From Amycolatopsis pithecellobii (GTDB taxonomy: Bacteria > Actinomycetota > Actinomycetes > Mycobacteriales > Pseudonocardiaceae), in assembly GCF_009707865.1 (NCBI RefSeq), contig NZ_WMBA01000019.1:1-64000 (forward strand): a DNA stretch of 64,000 nucleotides, written 5' to 3'. This document shows, in pieces, positions 14,130-22,347 of the stretch. How positions within the stretch are numbered: the stretch's first letter is position 1; each line of letters opens with the position of its first letter. Made by a program: the position numbers and the translations under genes. The notes beneath the pieces are model-generated. The model saw nothing but the letters and a program-made list of their open reading frames with translations, ran no database searches and was not told where the DNA came from.

Positions 14130-16433
14130 TCAGGGGCTGAGCAGCTCCTCCACGGTGACGTACTCGCCGGAGCGTTCGTCGGCTCCACCGGTGACGATGC
14201 GGCTGAATGCGGTGATCGAGTCCGGCAAGGGGGTGAACTGGCCATTGTCCTGTGCGCGCACCAAGAATCGGAGCACTCGATCCGCGGCCGCATGCCCGAC
14301 CTCACCGCGGTCGAGATGCCCCCTGGTGAGGCCGATGTCGACGAGACCGGGGTCGAAGGCGACGGTCGTCACGCCCGTGTCCCGCAGCTCCTTACCCAGG
14401 TTCGCGGTCAGCGCGATGAGCGCGGCCTTCGACACGGCGTAGGCGCTGACGCCCGGCCAGCTGAGCCGTCCGGAGCGGCTGACGACGTTCACCACCCGGC
14501 CGAATCCCCTGGCGACCATCGCCGGCACGACAGTGTGCACGGCCTGCTGGGCGGCGAGGAGGTTGACGTCGAACGTGGCCCGCCACTCGCTCGGTTCGAC
14601 TTCCCACATTCGCCCATGCGGGCCCGGAACGCCCGCATTGTTGACGAGTACGTCGATCCCGCCGAACGCGTCTTCCGCCGCGCGCACGGCATCGATCAGC
14701 GCCGCCGGATCGGTCAGGTCCGCCGGGAAATACTCGAGCCGGCCCGGCAACTCCCGCACCGCCTCGGCGGTCGATGCCAGCGCCGCCTCGTCGCGGCCGA
14801 CAGCCAGTACGCTGCCGCCTGCCGCGACCACACTCGTCGTGAATTCCCGGCCCAGCCCGCGGCCCCCACCGGTGACGAGCACCCGCAGCGCCGGTGGCCG
14901 TGCCGGTTTGCCGGTGACCGAGCGGGGAATCTCCGGCACGCGCTCGATCACCCGGATTCGCTTGTGTGCCGCCACGCGTCCGGCGACGTGGGCCGTGACT
15001 TCCGCCAGCGGCACCGGCGGGTCGACGACGACATACGCCTTCGGCAGCTCACCCGCCACCGGGTCGGGCTGGCCGACCACGAGCGCGTCGGCCACCGAGG
15101 GATGCGCAACCAGAATCTCTTCCAGTTCGGCGGGCGAAACCTGGTGGCCCTTGTACTTGATCAGCGACTTGAGCCGGCCGACGATCCGGAGGTAGCCGCC
15201 TGGGTCGAGCACGGCGAGATCGCCGGTGCGGAACCACCCCTCGGCGTCACGGACCGGCACGAGACCGGCGTTGTCGTCGAGATAACCAGGAGTGATCTGC
15301 GGTCCGCGCACCCACAGTTCACCGGGGCGGTCCCCACCGGTGTCGGTTCCCGTTGCCGGATCGACGAACCGCGCATCGGTGCCGGGCAGCACGACACCGA
15401 CCGTGCCGGTCCGGCCCGCTCCGTCCGGGGTGAATGACACGCACCCGCCCTCGGTCATCCCGAAGCCTTGGACGACCGGGACGTGCAGTGCTTTCTCGCA
15501 ACCCGCGGCGGCGGTCGCGGGTAGCGGCGCGCCGCCGGACACGACGAGCCGCAGCGCCCGTGGGATCACGGGATCCGGCAGCGCGGCGATCTCGGCGACC
15601 ACGCTCGGCACGAGGTAGGCGACGGTAACGCCGTCCTCGTCGAGCCACTTCATGAACTCCGCGATGGCGAACCGGGCCGGGCCGATGACGAGGGTGATGC
15701 CGGCCCGCAGCGCCGGGTTCATCGCCATCTGCATGCCGTAGATGTGCCGCAACGGGCCGACGCAGGTCACGGTGTCCGTGTCGCCGAGCCGGTGCACCTC
15801 ATCGATCTGCGCGAGGCCCGCCGCGAGATTGTGGTGGGTCACCACGACTTTTTTCGGCAGACCTTGCGTGCCGCTGGAGGACATGAGCACCGCGGGCCGG
15901 TCACCGCCGGCTGCCGCGGGCACCTCGACGCTGTCGTCGTCCGTCGAAACGAGCCGGTCCCAGGGGATCTCGCCATCACCGGCCTCACCGATGCGGATCA
16001 CGCCGAGGGCAGGTGGCGGCGGGGTGGGCCACAACGCCGCCTCGGCGATGAGCGCTTCGGCTCGGCCGCGCGTGAGTTCCGCCGTCCACTCCTCCTTGGT
16101 GCCGCGCGGATCGAGCGGGAGCACGACGCCGCCGGCCGCCAGGATCCCGTGGTAGGCGATGACGAACTCCGCACTGTTCTCGGTCAGCAGCGCGACCACG
16201 TCGCCCTCGCGCAGACCCGCGGACCGGAGGCTGCGGGCCAGCGAGCTCACCGCCGAGGTCAGCTGCGCGTAGTTCCAGCGCCGCGCATCCCCGCTCCGCG
16301 ACCGGTCCACGAGCGCGGTTCGCCCGGCGTTCGCTTGCGCGCGCGAGAACACGAAATGGGCGAGCCCTTCGTCTCCCGGGCGTGCCGGCGGCAGCGTGCT
16401 GCTCACGGACGCTGTGGAATGCTGGGGTGGCAC
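14130..16433 (-). CDS. 4-coumarate:CoA ligase-like enzyme fused to short-chain dehydrogenase
   Basis: 767 residues. Part one (about 10-500) is an ANL ligase: the P-loop SSSGTQGLPKKV (usual T at the sixth position replaced by Q), QGFGMTEGG, GWFRTGDLAVLDPGGYLRIV with GRLKSLIKYKGHQ, and the late Lys in SVTGKPARPP. Part two (about 505-767) is a classical SDR: VLVTGGGRGLGREF (NAD(P) site), NNAG, Ser in NVVSRSG and Tyr-x3-Lys in SAYAVSK. The start is the GTG at 16431-16433 behind GAAAGG; upstream residues are unlike the family. In this operon the ligase would activate caffeic or ferulic acid. The SDR reaction is unknown; a carbonyl or aldehyde reduction on the activated acid is one idea. Confidence 0.85.
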   Translation of the reverse strand: MPPQHSTASVSSTLPPARPGDEGLAHFVFSRAQANAGRTALVDRSRSGDARRWNYAQLTSAVSSLARSLRSAGLREGDVVALLTENSAEFVIAYHGILAAGGVVLPLDPRGTKEEWTAELTRGRAEALIAEAALWPTPPPPALGVIRIGEAGDGEIPWDRLVSTDDDSVEVPAAAGGDRPAVLMSSSGTQGLPKKVVVTHHNLAAGLAQIDEVHRLGDTDTVTCVGPLRHIYGMQMAMNPALRAGITLVIGPARFAIAEFMKWLDEDGVTVAYLVPSVVAEIAALPDPVIPRALRLVVSGGAPLPATAAAGCEKALHVPVVQGFGMTEGGCVSFTPDGAGRTGTVGVVLPGTDARFVDPATGTDTGGDRPGELWVRGPQITPGYLDDNAGLVPVRDAEGWFRTGDLAVLDPGGYLRIVGRLKSLIKYKGHQVSPAELEEILVAHPSVADALVVGQPDPVAGELPKAYVVVDPPVPLAEVTAHVAGRVAAHKRIRVIERVPEIPRSVTGKPARPPALRVLVTGGGRGLGREFTTSVVAAGGSVLAVGRDEAALASTAEAVRELPGRLEYFPADLTDPAALIDAVRAAEDAFGGIDVLVNNAGVPGPHGRMWEVEPSEWRATFDVNLLAAQQAVHTVVPAMVARGFGRVVNVVSRSGRLSWPGVSAYAVSKAALIALTANLGKELRDTGVTTVAFDPGLVDIGLTRGHLDRGEVGHAAADRVLRFLVRAQDNGQFTPLPDSITAFSRIVTGGADERSGEYVTVEELLSP

Positions 16434-16481
16434 GGCGTCACACCTTTCTCGGTGTCCACAGTGGACTGTCAACTCAGGTGG

Positions 16482-17156
16482 TCACGGCTTCTTGCGGGCG
16501 ATCGTCAGGCCGTCGGCGATCGGCAGCAGCAGGGACTCCGTGCGGTCGTCGGCGAGCACGTGCGCGTTGAACTCGCGGATCGCCTTGGCGTTCCCTTCCG
16601 CGTCCGGTGACGCCGCCTCGCCGGCGTAGAGAACGTTGTCCGCCAACAGAAGTCCGCCTGGTCGCAGCCGCGGCACCAGGAGCTCCCAGTACTCGAGGTA
16701 ACCGGTCTTGTCCGCGTCGACGAACGCCAGATCGATGAACGGCTCTTCGGGCAGGCGGCCCAGGGTCTCCGCCGCGGGGCCGAGCTCGACCTGGATGCGG
16801 TCGGCGACACCGGCCGCTTCCCACGCCTCGGCCGCGATCGCGGTCCACTCGGCGGACCGGTCGCAGGTGATCACCCGGCCGCCGGGGACGAGGCCGGACG
16901 CGAACGCGAGCGTCGAGTAGCCGGTGAACGTGCCGACCTCGACCACCGTTTTCGCCTGGACGATCTGGGTGAGCATGGTCAGCAGAGCGCCCTGCACGGG
17001 CGGGATCTGCATCTCGCTGATGCCGCCCAGCGCGCGGGTCCGCTCGATGAGCCACCGCTGGGTTGCCGACAGCGGCGGGAGCTGTTCGGTGATGTACCGC
17101 GAGATTTCCGGGGTGAGCGCGACGCCTTTCGGCAGGTCGTCTGTGGACGTGGTCAC
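16482..17156 (-). CDS. Caffeoyl-CoA-type O-methyltransferase
   Basis: 224 residues, normal for the cation-dependent class I catechol/CCoA O-methyltransferase family. TVVEVGTFTGYSTLAFASGL binds SAM. The metal-binding Asp residues lie in DLAFVDADKTGYLEYWE and in LLLADNVLYAG. SEMQIPPVQGALLTML is the conserved N-terminal block. The family methylates vicinal diols such as caffeoyl-CoA or catechols. The GTG start overlaps the hydroxylase stop (GTGA). Next to a tyrosine hydroxylase and an ammonia-lyase, the likely substrate is a 3,4-dihydroxycinnamoyl compound, giving the 3-methoxy (feruloyl) product; the exact acceptor (acid, CoA ester or L-DOPA) is inferred. Confidence 0.88.
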   Translation of the reverse strand: MTTSTDDLPKGVALTPEISRYITEQLPPLSATQRWLIERTRALGGISEMQIPPVQGALLTMLTQIVQAKTVVEVGTFTGYSTLAFASGLVPGGRVITCDRSAEWTAIAAEAWEAAGVADRIQVELGPAAETLGRLPEEPFIDLAFVDADKTGYLEYWELLVPRLRPGGLLLADNVLYAGEAASPDAEGNAKAIREFNAHVLADDRTESLLLPIADGLTIARKKP

Positions 17157-17989
17157 GACAGGTACACCTTCCGTCCGGACACCATGGACGACAGCGTTTC
17201 CAGCTGCGCCGGGATGTCGGCCTGCAATCGATTGATGTCCTCATCATCGCCGTAGTCGACGGTGACCGGAACAGTCGCGATGTCGTCCAGTGCGAGCTGG
17301 ATCCGATCGGTGAGCTGCTGGGTGAATGTGTTGTCGCACACCGGTTCGCGGCTGATCAGGAAGAACTCGTCGAAGCGGTCGCGGTCTTCCTCGGTCGTGG
17401 CACGGGGATCACCACCGGTCTCGCGCAGCAGTGACTTGCCGGCCGGCACGAGCCGCCTGCCCACCGCCATGTGCACGTGCCGGTCGAACCGGACCGCGCG
17501 TTTGAACGTGGTGGTGGGCCCGGTCAACTGCCGGGAAAGTCCCAGCACATGTTCGTAGTCCCGCGCCCAGGTGCCGCTGAACGCCGGATGCCGCGCCTTC
17601 AACCGGGCTCGGATCACGTCGGCGTATACCGCCTGGGTGCAACTGCCGGAGTACAGCAACAGCGCCGAATAGATGTCGTACAGGGCAGCCGCGGCGTACT
17701 GGGCCTTGGCCGCGTCCTCGGGATCGATGCGCGGGTCCAGAGCCGTGGTCAGTTGCTCGATCTGCAAGCGCCATACGCCCACCGAGAGGTGGTGGCCGAG
17801 TAGCCAGCGGAACCACGCGCGCGATTGCTCGCTGTGCCGCAGCCGGGGAATCGGGACCACGACGTGGTCGGCACCGTCCGTGGCGCAGCCGTCGTGTTGT
17901 CCAAAAGGGACGGTCGGCATCGGCAGGCGGAGGAACGGCAGCGGCGTGTCATGCGCGGTGTGCACCGCCTCAGTGCTAGGCGTCGTCAT
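17153..17989 (-). CDS. L-tyrosine 3-hydroxylase-like haem enzyme (LmbB2/TyrH type)
   Basis: 278 residues. YDIYSALLLYSGSCTQAVYA, HPAFSGTWARDYEHVLGL and FDRHVHMAVGRRLVPAGKSL look like the family of His-ligated haem tyrosine hydroxylases from lincomycin, hormaomycin and anthramycin pathways, which use H2O2 to convert tyrosine to L-DOPA. The family was recognised by pattern and not by search. His171 and His173 in RHVHM are candidate haem ligands, but I cannot say which one. The ATG overlaps the 3' end of the ammonia-lyase gene by 14 bp, with GGAGACCCG before it. In this operon L-DOPA, or p-coumarate if the lyase acts first, would be the branch intermediate. Confidence 0.7.
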   Translation of the reverse strand: MTTPSTEAVHTAHDTPLPFLRLPMPTVPFGQHDGCATDGADHVVVPIPRLRHSEQSRAWFRWLLGHHLSVGVWRLQIEQLTTALDPRIDPEDAAKAQYAAAALYDIYSALLLYSGSCTQAVYADVIRARLKARHPAFSGTWARDYEHVLGLSRQLTGPTTTFKRAVRFDRHVHMAVGRRLVPAGKSLLRETGGDPRATTEEDRDRFDEFFLISREPVCDNTFTQQLTDRIQLALDDIATVPVTVDYGDDEDINRLQADIPAQLETLSSMVSGRKVYLS

Positions 17990-19511
17990 CGGGTCTCCGC
18001 TCGAGCTCCGGGAATCGCGCGGTGACGTGGCGATCGAGCACGTCGGCCGCGGCGCGGATGTCGGCGTCCAGCGGCCGGTCCCGTTCGATCGGCGCGACGA
18101 CCTCGGCGAGGTCGGCGAGCAGCTCCGCGCAGTGCGGGGCCGTCGGGCCGTCCGGTTTCAGGTGCGCGGCCTGGCGCAGAGTTACGCCGAGGCAACCGTG
18201 CAACAGCCGCAAGGACCGCGCCTGGTCCAGCGCGGTGAGTGCCGCCTGCGTCCCGAACGGCACCACGTCCTGGTTGTGCAGGTTCGTCGGGAGGCTCTGC
18301 ATGCTCGCCGGGGTGCAGGCGCGCCGCATGGCGGCGACCAGCGACGTGGCCACCACCTGAAGTCCTTGCACCGCATGCTGTTCCCCCGCGCGGGCGGCGA
18401 GCATCGCGGGCAGGCCGGCGTTGCGGTGCGGGTCGACGAGCAGATCGATCTGGCGTTCGGCGAGATTGCCGGTCTGGGTGGCGGCCATGGACAGCACGTC
18501 GCCGGCGAAGGCGGCGGGCTGGCCGAAGAAGTTGCCGCCGTGGGCGACGTGGTCTTCGCCGGGGAAGAACAACGGGTTGTCGCTCACCGCGGCGAGATCA
18601 CGGCGCACGGTCTGGTCGGCCCAGCCGATCGCCGACCGTGCCGCGCCGAGCAGCTGGGGGGCGCACCGCACGCTGTAGGGCTCCTGCAGCGCGCGGGTGC
18701 CCGATGGTCTCGTGTCGGTCAGCCAGTACGAAAGCCGTTCGCCGGCCTGCACGGTCTCCGGATGCCCGAACGCACGCAGCAGCGAAGGCGACAGGAACGC
18801 GGGCGCCGCACCGAGCAGGTCCGTGAGCAGTGCGCTGAGCGCAAGCGCGATCTCGTTCGACCGGAGCATCGACGCGACTGCCAGTCCGGCCGCCGCGGTC
18901 GTCAGCGACGTGCCGTTGACCAGCGACAGCGCGTCGCGACCGCCCACCCGCAGCGGGCTCAGCCCGGCTTTCGCCAGCGCCTCGCGAGCGGGCATTCGCA
19001 CGCCCTCCCAGTAGGCGAACCCGACTCCGCGCAAGCTCTGCACCACGTGGGCGAGCGGCACGAGGTCACCGCTCGCGCCGACCGAACCCAGGGACGGCAC
19101 AGCGGGCGTGAACGACGTCGCGAGCATTTCGCGCAGGCCGGCCAAGGCCCCCGGAGACACTCCGGACAGACCGCGGGACAAGGACCAGATACGCACCAGG
19201 ATGGTCGCGCGCACGACTTCCGGCGGCAGGTCCGGACCCTGGCCCGCGGTGAGGTGCTGCAGCGCGTTGTCGCACTGATCCTCCGGATCGTCGCGTCCGC
19301 TGAACACGACGAGCGGCCCGAAACCCGTGGTTGAGCCGTACACCGGCCTCTTGTCGTCGAGGCAGTGGGTGACGAACTCCCATCCCCGTTCCACGGTTTG
19401 GGTGGTCGCGTCGGTCGTCGTGATCGTCAGTGGTCCGGCGGCGAGTTCGAGCGTGGCCGGGGTCAGGACATCCGCGGAACTCAGGGAATGGGTGAGCGAC
19501 GCCAGAGTCAT
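17976..19511 (-). CDS. Aromatic amino acid ammonia-lyase, tyrosine type
   Basis: 511 residues. GSVGASGDLVPLAHV holds the Ala-Ser-Gly triad (146-148) that cyclises to the MIO cofactor. VYGSTTGFGPLV supplies the catalytic Tyr58. The selectivity pair in NALQHLTAGQG is His86-Leu87, the tyrosine-ammonia-lyase combination; PALs have Phe-Leu and HALs Ser-His. SLVNGTSLTTAAAG and SDNPLFF are conserved lyase blocks. The enzyme should deaminate tyrosine or L-DOPA to p-coumarate or caffeate. First gene of the operon. The ATG at 19509-19511 has AAAGGGAAA upstream; the frame continues to 20060 only as shadow. A 235-bp gap to the divergent DUF6328 gene holds the promoters. Confidence 0.92.
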   Translation of the reverse strand: MTLASLTHSLSSADVLTPATLELAAGPLTITTTDATTQTVERGWEFVTHCLDDKRPVYGSTTGFGPLVVFSGRDDPEDQCDNALQHLTAGQGPDLPPEVVRATILVRIWSLSRGLSGVSPGALAGLREMLATSFTPAVPSLGSVGASGDLVPLAHVVQSLRGVGFAYWEGVRMPAREALAKAGLSPLRVGGRDALSLVNGTSLTTAAAGLAVASMLRSNEIALALSALLTDLLGAAPAFLSPSLLRAFGHPETVQAGERLSYWLTDTRPSGTRALQEPYSVRCAPQLLGAARSAIGWADQTVRRDLAAVSDNPLFFPGEDHVAHGGNFFGQPAAFAGDVLSMAATQTGNLAERQIDLLVDPHRNAGLPAMLAARAGEQHAVQGLQVVATSLVAAMRRACTPASMQSLPTNLHNQDVVPFGTQAALTALDQARSLRLLHGCLGVTLRQAAHLKPDGPTAPHCAELLADLAEVVAPIERDRPLDADIRAAADVLDRHVTARFPELERRPDDDA

Positions 19512-19746
19512 TAGCGTTTCCCTTTTGTGTCGAGGTGACACCGTCCACGAAAAGCGATCGCTCGCGGACAATGCGGGGGCCGGGTCGGAGCAACGCTGCG
19601 GTCGGACGCTAACTCGTTTTCCCTGGTGGAGGCCGAATAATGAGTATTTCGGGCAAGGATCCCTATTTACTCTGACACCGACCGTGGCCGCCCGGTCCCG
19701 AGGCGTTACGGTGCCTTCCATCGATCCGGCGCTTAGGCTGACTGGC

Positions 19747-20196
19747 GTGTCGGAGGAGACCGGGGAGCAGCGCCTGGCGCGCAATGTGAGCGAGTTGCTC
19801 AGTGAGTTGCGGGTGGCGCAGGCCGGGGTCCAGATCCTGTTCGGCTTCCTGTTGTCGGTGGTGTTCACCGCGCAGTTCCGGTCGGCCAGCGGTTTCGAGA
19901 AAGGCATGCACCTGACCGCGGTCGTGCTCGCCGCGGTGGCGACCGCGTTGCTCACCGCGCCCGCGGCGTGGCACCGGATGCTGTTCCGGGAGGGCCGCCG
20001 CCACGACATCCTGCGCGTCGGAAACCGGATGGTGCTGGCGGGCCTTGGCTGCCTCGCCACGGCGGTGTCGATCGTCGTGGCGCTGATCGCGAAGGTGGTC
20101 TACGGCCCGGTGGCCATGGGTGTGGTCGGCGGGCTGGTGGCCGTCACGTTCGTGGTGCTGTGGTTCGTGGTGCCGAGGTTGCTCACTGCCCGGTGA
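19747..20196 (+). CDS. DUF6328 family membrane protein
   Basis: 149 residues, with RLARNVSELLSELRVAQAGV then QILFGFLLSVVFTAQF and three more membrane helices, ending VLWFVVPRLLTAR. This is the DUF6328 pattern (four helices, a short charged loop with Arg-Lys-Asp/Glu, function unknown), common and single-copy in actinomycetes. The GTG at 19747 is chosen; another in-frame GTG at 19711 adds 12 residues. It is divergent from the lyase operon and lies 67 bp before the TIR-like/methyltransferase gene on the same strand, so it could lead that operon or simply be a neighbour. Confidence 0.7.
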   Translation: MSEETGEQRLARNVSELLSELRVAQAGVQILFGFLLSVVFTAQFRSASGFEKGMHLTAVVLAAVATALLTAPAAWHRMLFREGRRHDILRVGNRMVLAGLGCLATAVSIVVALIAKVVYGPVAMGVVGGLVAVTFVVLWFVVPRLLTAR

Positions 20197-20263
20197 AACG
20201 GCCCAGCTGAGCGGGTGCAACGGATACACTTTGCCTCCCACCCGTCACTCCCCGGAGGTCTCG

Positions 20264-22195
20264 TTGCCTCGGCTCGCCGCCTTTCTCGCCTGGTCCACCC
20301 AGACCGAAAACCCGGACGCGGTGCAGAAAGCGCTTTCGGTCATGAAGAGCAAGCTCGGTGAGCATGGCTTCGACTACTACGACTGGAACGAGAACCAGTC
20401 CGTCACCAAGGACATCGGCACGAAGGTCAGTGACGAGCTGCTGAAATCCGACCTCGTCATCCTCGATGGCAGCAAGCAGCGGCCGAATCTCGCCTACGAG
20501 GTCGGTTTCGCGCATGCGCTGCACGTGCCGGTGGTGGTGATCAAGCAGGAGGACTCCGAGCGGTTGCCGGAGAATTTCGGCGAACCCGAATACCTGTCGT
20601 ACCCATCGCAAGTCGAGGACGAGATGGGGTTTGAGACATTCGAAACCCGTTTCTCCGACTGGCTTCGCAAGCTCGCGAGGACGACGCTCTCGCCGGGCCA
20701 GCGATCCGCGCGCCAGGGCCGGAACGCGTTGAACGAGCAGATCAACAAGTTCATCGACGGGTATTCCGAGGAGCACGCGAGCCTGCACCTGCTCGGTGGC
20801 TGGGCCGGTGCGCTGGCGCGCGAACTCGACTCGGGTGGCGCGTCGCAGCTGGTCGTGGACGCCGACTACTACTTGCCGAGCTTTTCGAGCCTGCGCGAGT
20901 GGAACGGCGGCGACATCCGCGCGATCGCGGACCTCACCGACGAGACCGAGCAGTTCTGGACCCCGGACCACCCGGAGGAGATGACCGCGAACGTCAGCGA
21001 GCGGGTCTTCCTCATCGACTGGTCGTGGTTCTTCGAGAACGAGGACAGACTCGCCCGCCAGATCGACCTGTGGAAGCGCCATCAGGCCAGGCATCGCGAA
21101 GGCCCGTACGAGATTTACATTGCGGCCAAAGAGGAATTGCAGATCGGTGAGGTGCATCCGTTGGGCCCCACCGCGGTCGGGCACCACCTGCTGCTGCTCG
21201 ACCCGGACCTGATCGGCGGCTACCGGCCCAACCCGGGCCGGGTCGACGGGCGGCAGCTGGTCATCGAGCGCAATTCGCTGCGGTTCGCCAGCGCGGCCCA
21301 GTTCTACGACTCGATCAAGGCGCGCGCGGTGCGTTTCGAACCGACGATGAAAGCCGTCGACTTGCGCCGGGCCTGGGTGGCACGCAACGGAATCGGCCAC
21401 TGGGACGAGGACTGGACGAGCGAGACCGAATTCCGCTCGCCCGACTATTTCGACCAGTACGAGCGGCATATCCGGTGCTGGATCCCGCGGTACGCGCAGC
21501 TGATCCGGGACAGCGCGGCGACGGTGTTCCGGGAGATCCTGCGGATCTACGCGGACAAGATGCGTTCGGTGGACGTGCTGGAGATCGGCTACGGCACGGG
21601 ACGGCTGACGAGTGAGATCGTGCCGTGGATTCGCAACATCAATCGCCCTTTTTACGATTTGGAACACCACGGGCCGGTGCGCCAGTACCGCGGGGTGGAC
21701 AGGGCCGAGCAGATGACGCAATACGCACGCGATCTGCTGCAGCCGGAATCCCAGACAGGGCTGGACATGCGGCTCGTGCGCGGCACGGCGTGGGAGGATG
21801 TGGACGGGCGCTACGACGTCGTGTTCGGCAGCCTGGTCATGCATTTCCTGATTGGTCCAGACCCTACTGATGAAATGCTCGACGAGTTCTTCCTCAACTG
21901 CGCGGAACACACCACCGAGGACGGCACGCTCGTGTTCGCGGACGTCTTCGGGGTCAACGGTGATCGCCGCGGCGCCGCGGCGATCGAGAAGTGGCGCGAG
22001 TGGATGATCCGGTACGGCCTCGCCGAGGAGGAGGTCGACGGGTACATGCGCGGCAACGCCGACATGACGAGCGCGGCACCGGTCTCGCAACTGCGCAAGG
22101 CGGCGGAGGCCCACGGCTTCAAGACGCGGGTGAAGGTCGTCGGCGCCCCGACGTTGCCGTTCCGCATCGTGGTCTTCGAGAAAGAGAGATCGTGA
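20264..22195 (+). CDS. TIR/deoxyribosyltransferase-like domain fused to SAM methyltransferase
   Basis: 643 residues from a TTG 5 bp behind GGAGG. Residues 1-140 resemble the TIR-like/nucleoside 2-deoxyribosyltransferase fold: DLVILDGSKQRPNLAYEVGF with Glu79 in the NLAYEVG motif where these enzymes have their catalytic Glu, then ALHVPVVVIKQ. About 155-400 is an unassigned middle region (ARELDSGGASQLVVDADYYL, VFLIDWSWFFENEDRLARQI, HHLLLLDPDLIGGY), possibly a ligand-binding or phospholipase-D-like fold. About 410-643 is a class I methyltransferase (VDVLEIGYGTGRLTSEI, YRGVDRAEQM, DVVFGSLVMHF, GTLVFADVFG). I know no described protein with this order. A NAD-cleaving, nucleotide-transferring or signalling role is inferred. 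Confidence 0.65.
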   Translation: MPRLAAFLAWSTQTENPDAVQKALSVMKSKLGEHGFDYYDWNENQSVTKDIGTKVSDELLKSDLVILDGSKQRPNLAYEVGFAHALHVPVVVIKQEDSERLPENFGEPEYLSYPSQVEDEMGFETFETRFSDWLRKLARTTLSPGQRSARQGRNALNEQINKFIDGYSEEHASLHLLGGWAGALARELDSGGASQLVVDADYYLPSFSSLREWNGGDIRAIADLTDETEQFWTPDHPEEMTANVSERVFLIDWSWFFENEDRLARQIDLWKRHQARHREGPYEIYIAAKEELQIGEVHPLGPTAVGHHLLLLDPDLIGGYRPNPGRVDGRQLVIERNSLRFASAAQFYDSIKARAVRFEPTMKAVDLRRAWVARNGIGHWDEDWTSETEFRSPDYFDQYERHIRCWIPRYAQLIRDSAATVFREILRIYADKMRSVDVLEIGYGTGRLTSEIVPWIRNINRPFYDLEHHGPVRQYRGVDRAEQMTQYARDLLQPESQTGLDMRLVRGTAWEDVDGRYDVVFGSLVMHFLIGPDPTDEMLDEFFLNCAEHTTEDGTLVFADVFGVNGDRRGAAAIEKWREWMIRYGLAEEEVDGYMRGNADMTSAAPVSQLRKAAEAHGFKTRVKVVGAPTLPFRIVVFEKERS

Positions 22196-22347
22196 TATGG
22201 GACGCGGTGGGGTGTGGTGGAGAGCTTCGTAGGGTAGTGTCGCCTGGCAAAACCGAGGTTTCGATCTTCCCCGACCCTCGACCAGGCTAGCGCTGAACTA
22301 CGGTGCGTGACAGCCGGTCGGCGTTCGTGTCCCCCTGGAGGCTTCTC

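Noticed and set aside
22196-22347. Possible extra small gene between the TIR-like and STAND genes
   Set aside because: A GTG at 22303 opens the STAND frame, but the TTG at 22348 has the better ribosome site; no other frame has support.
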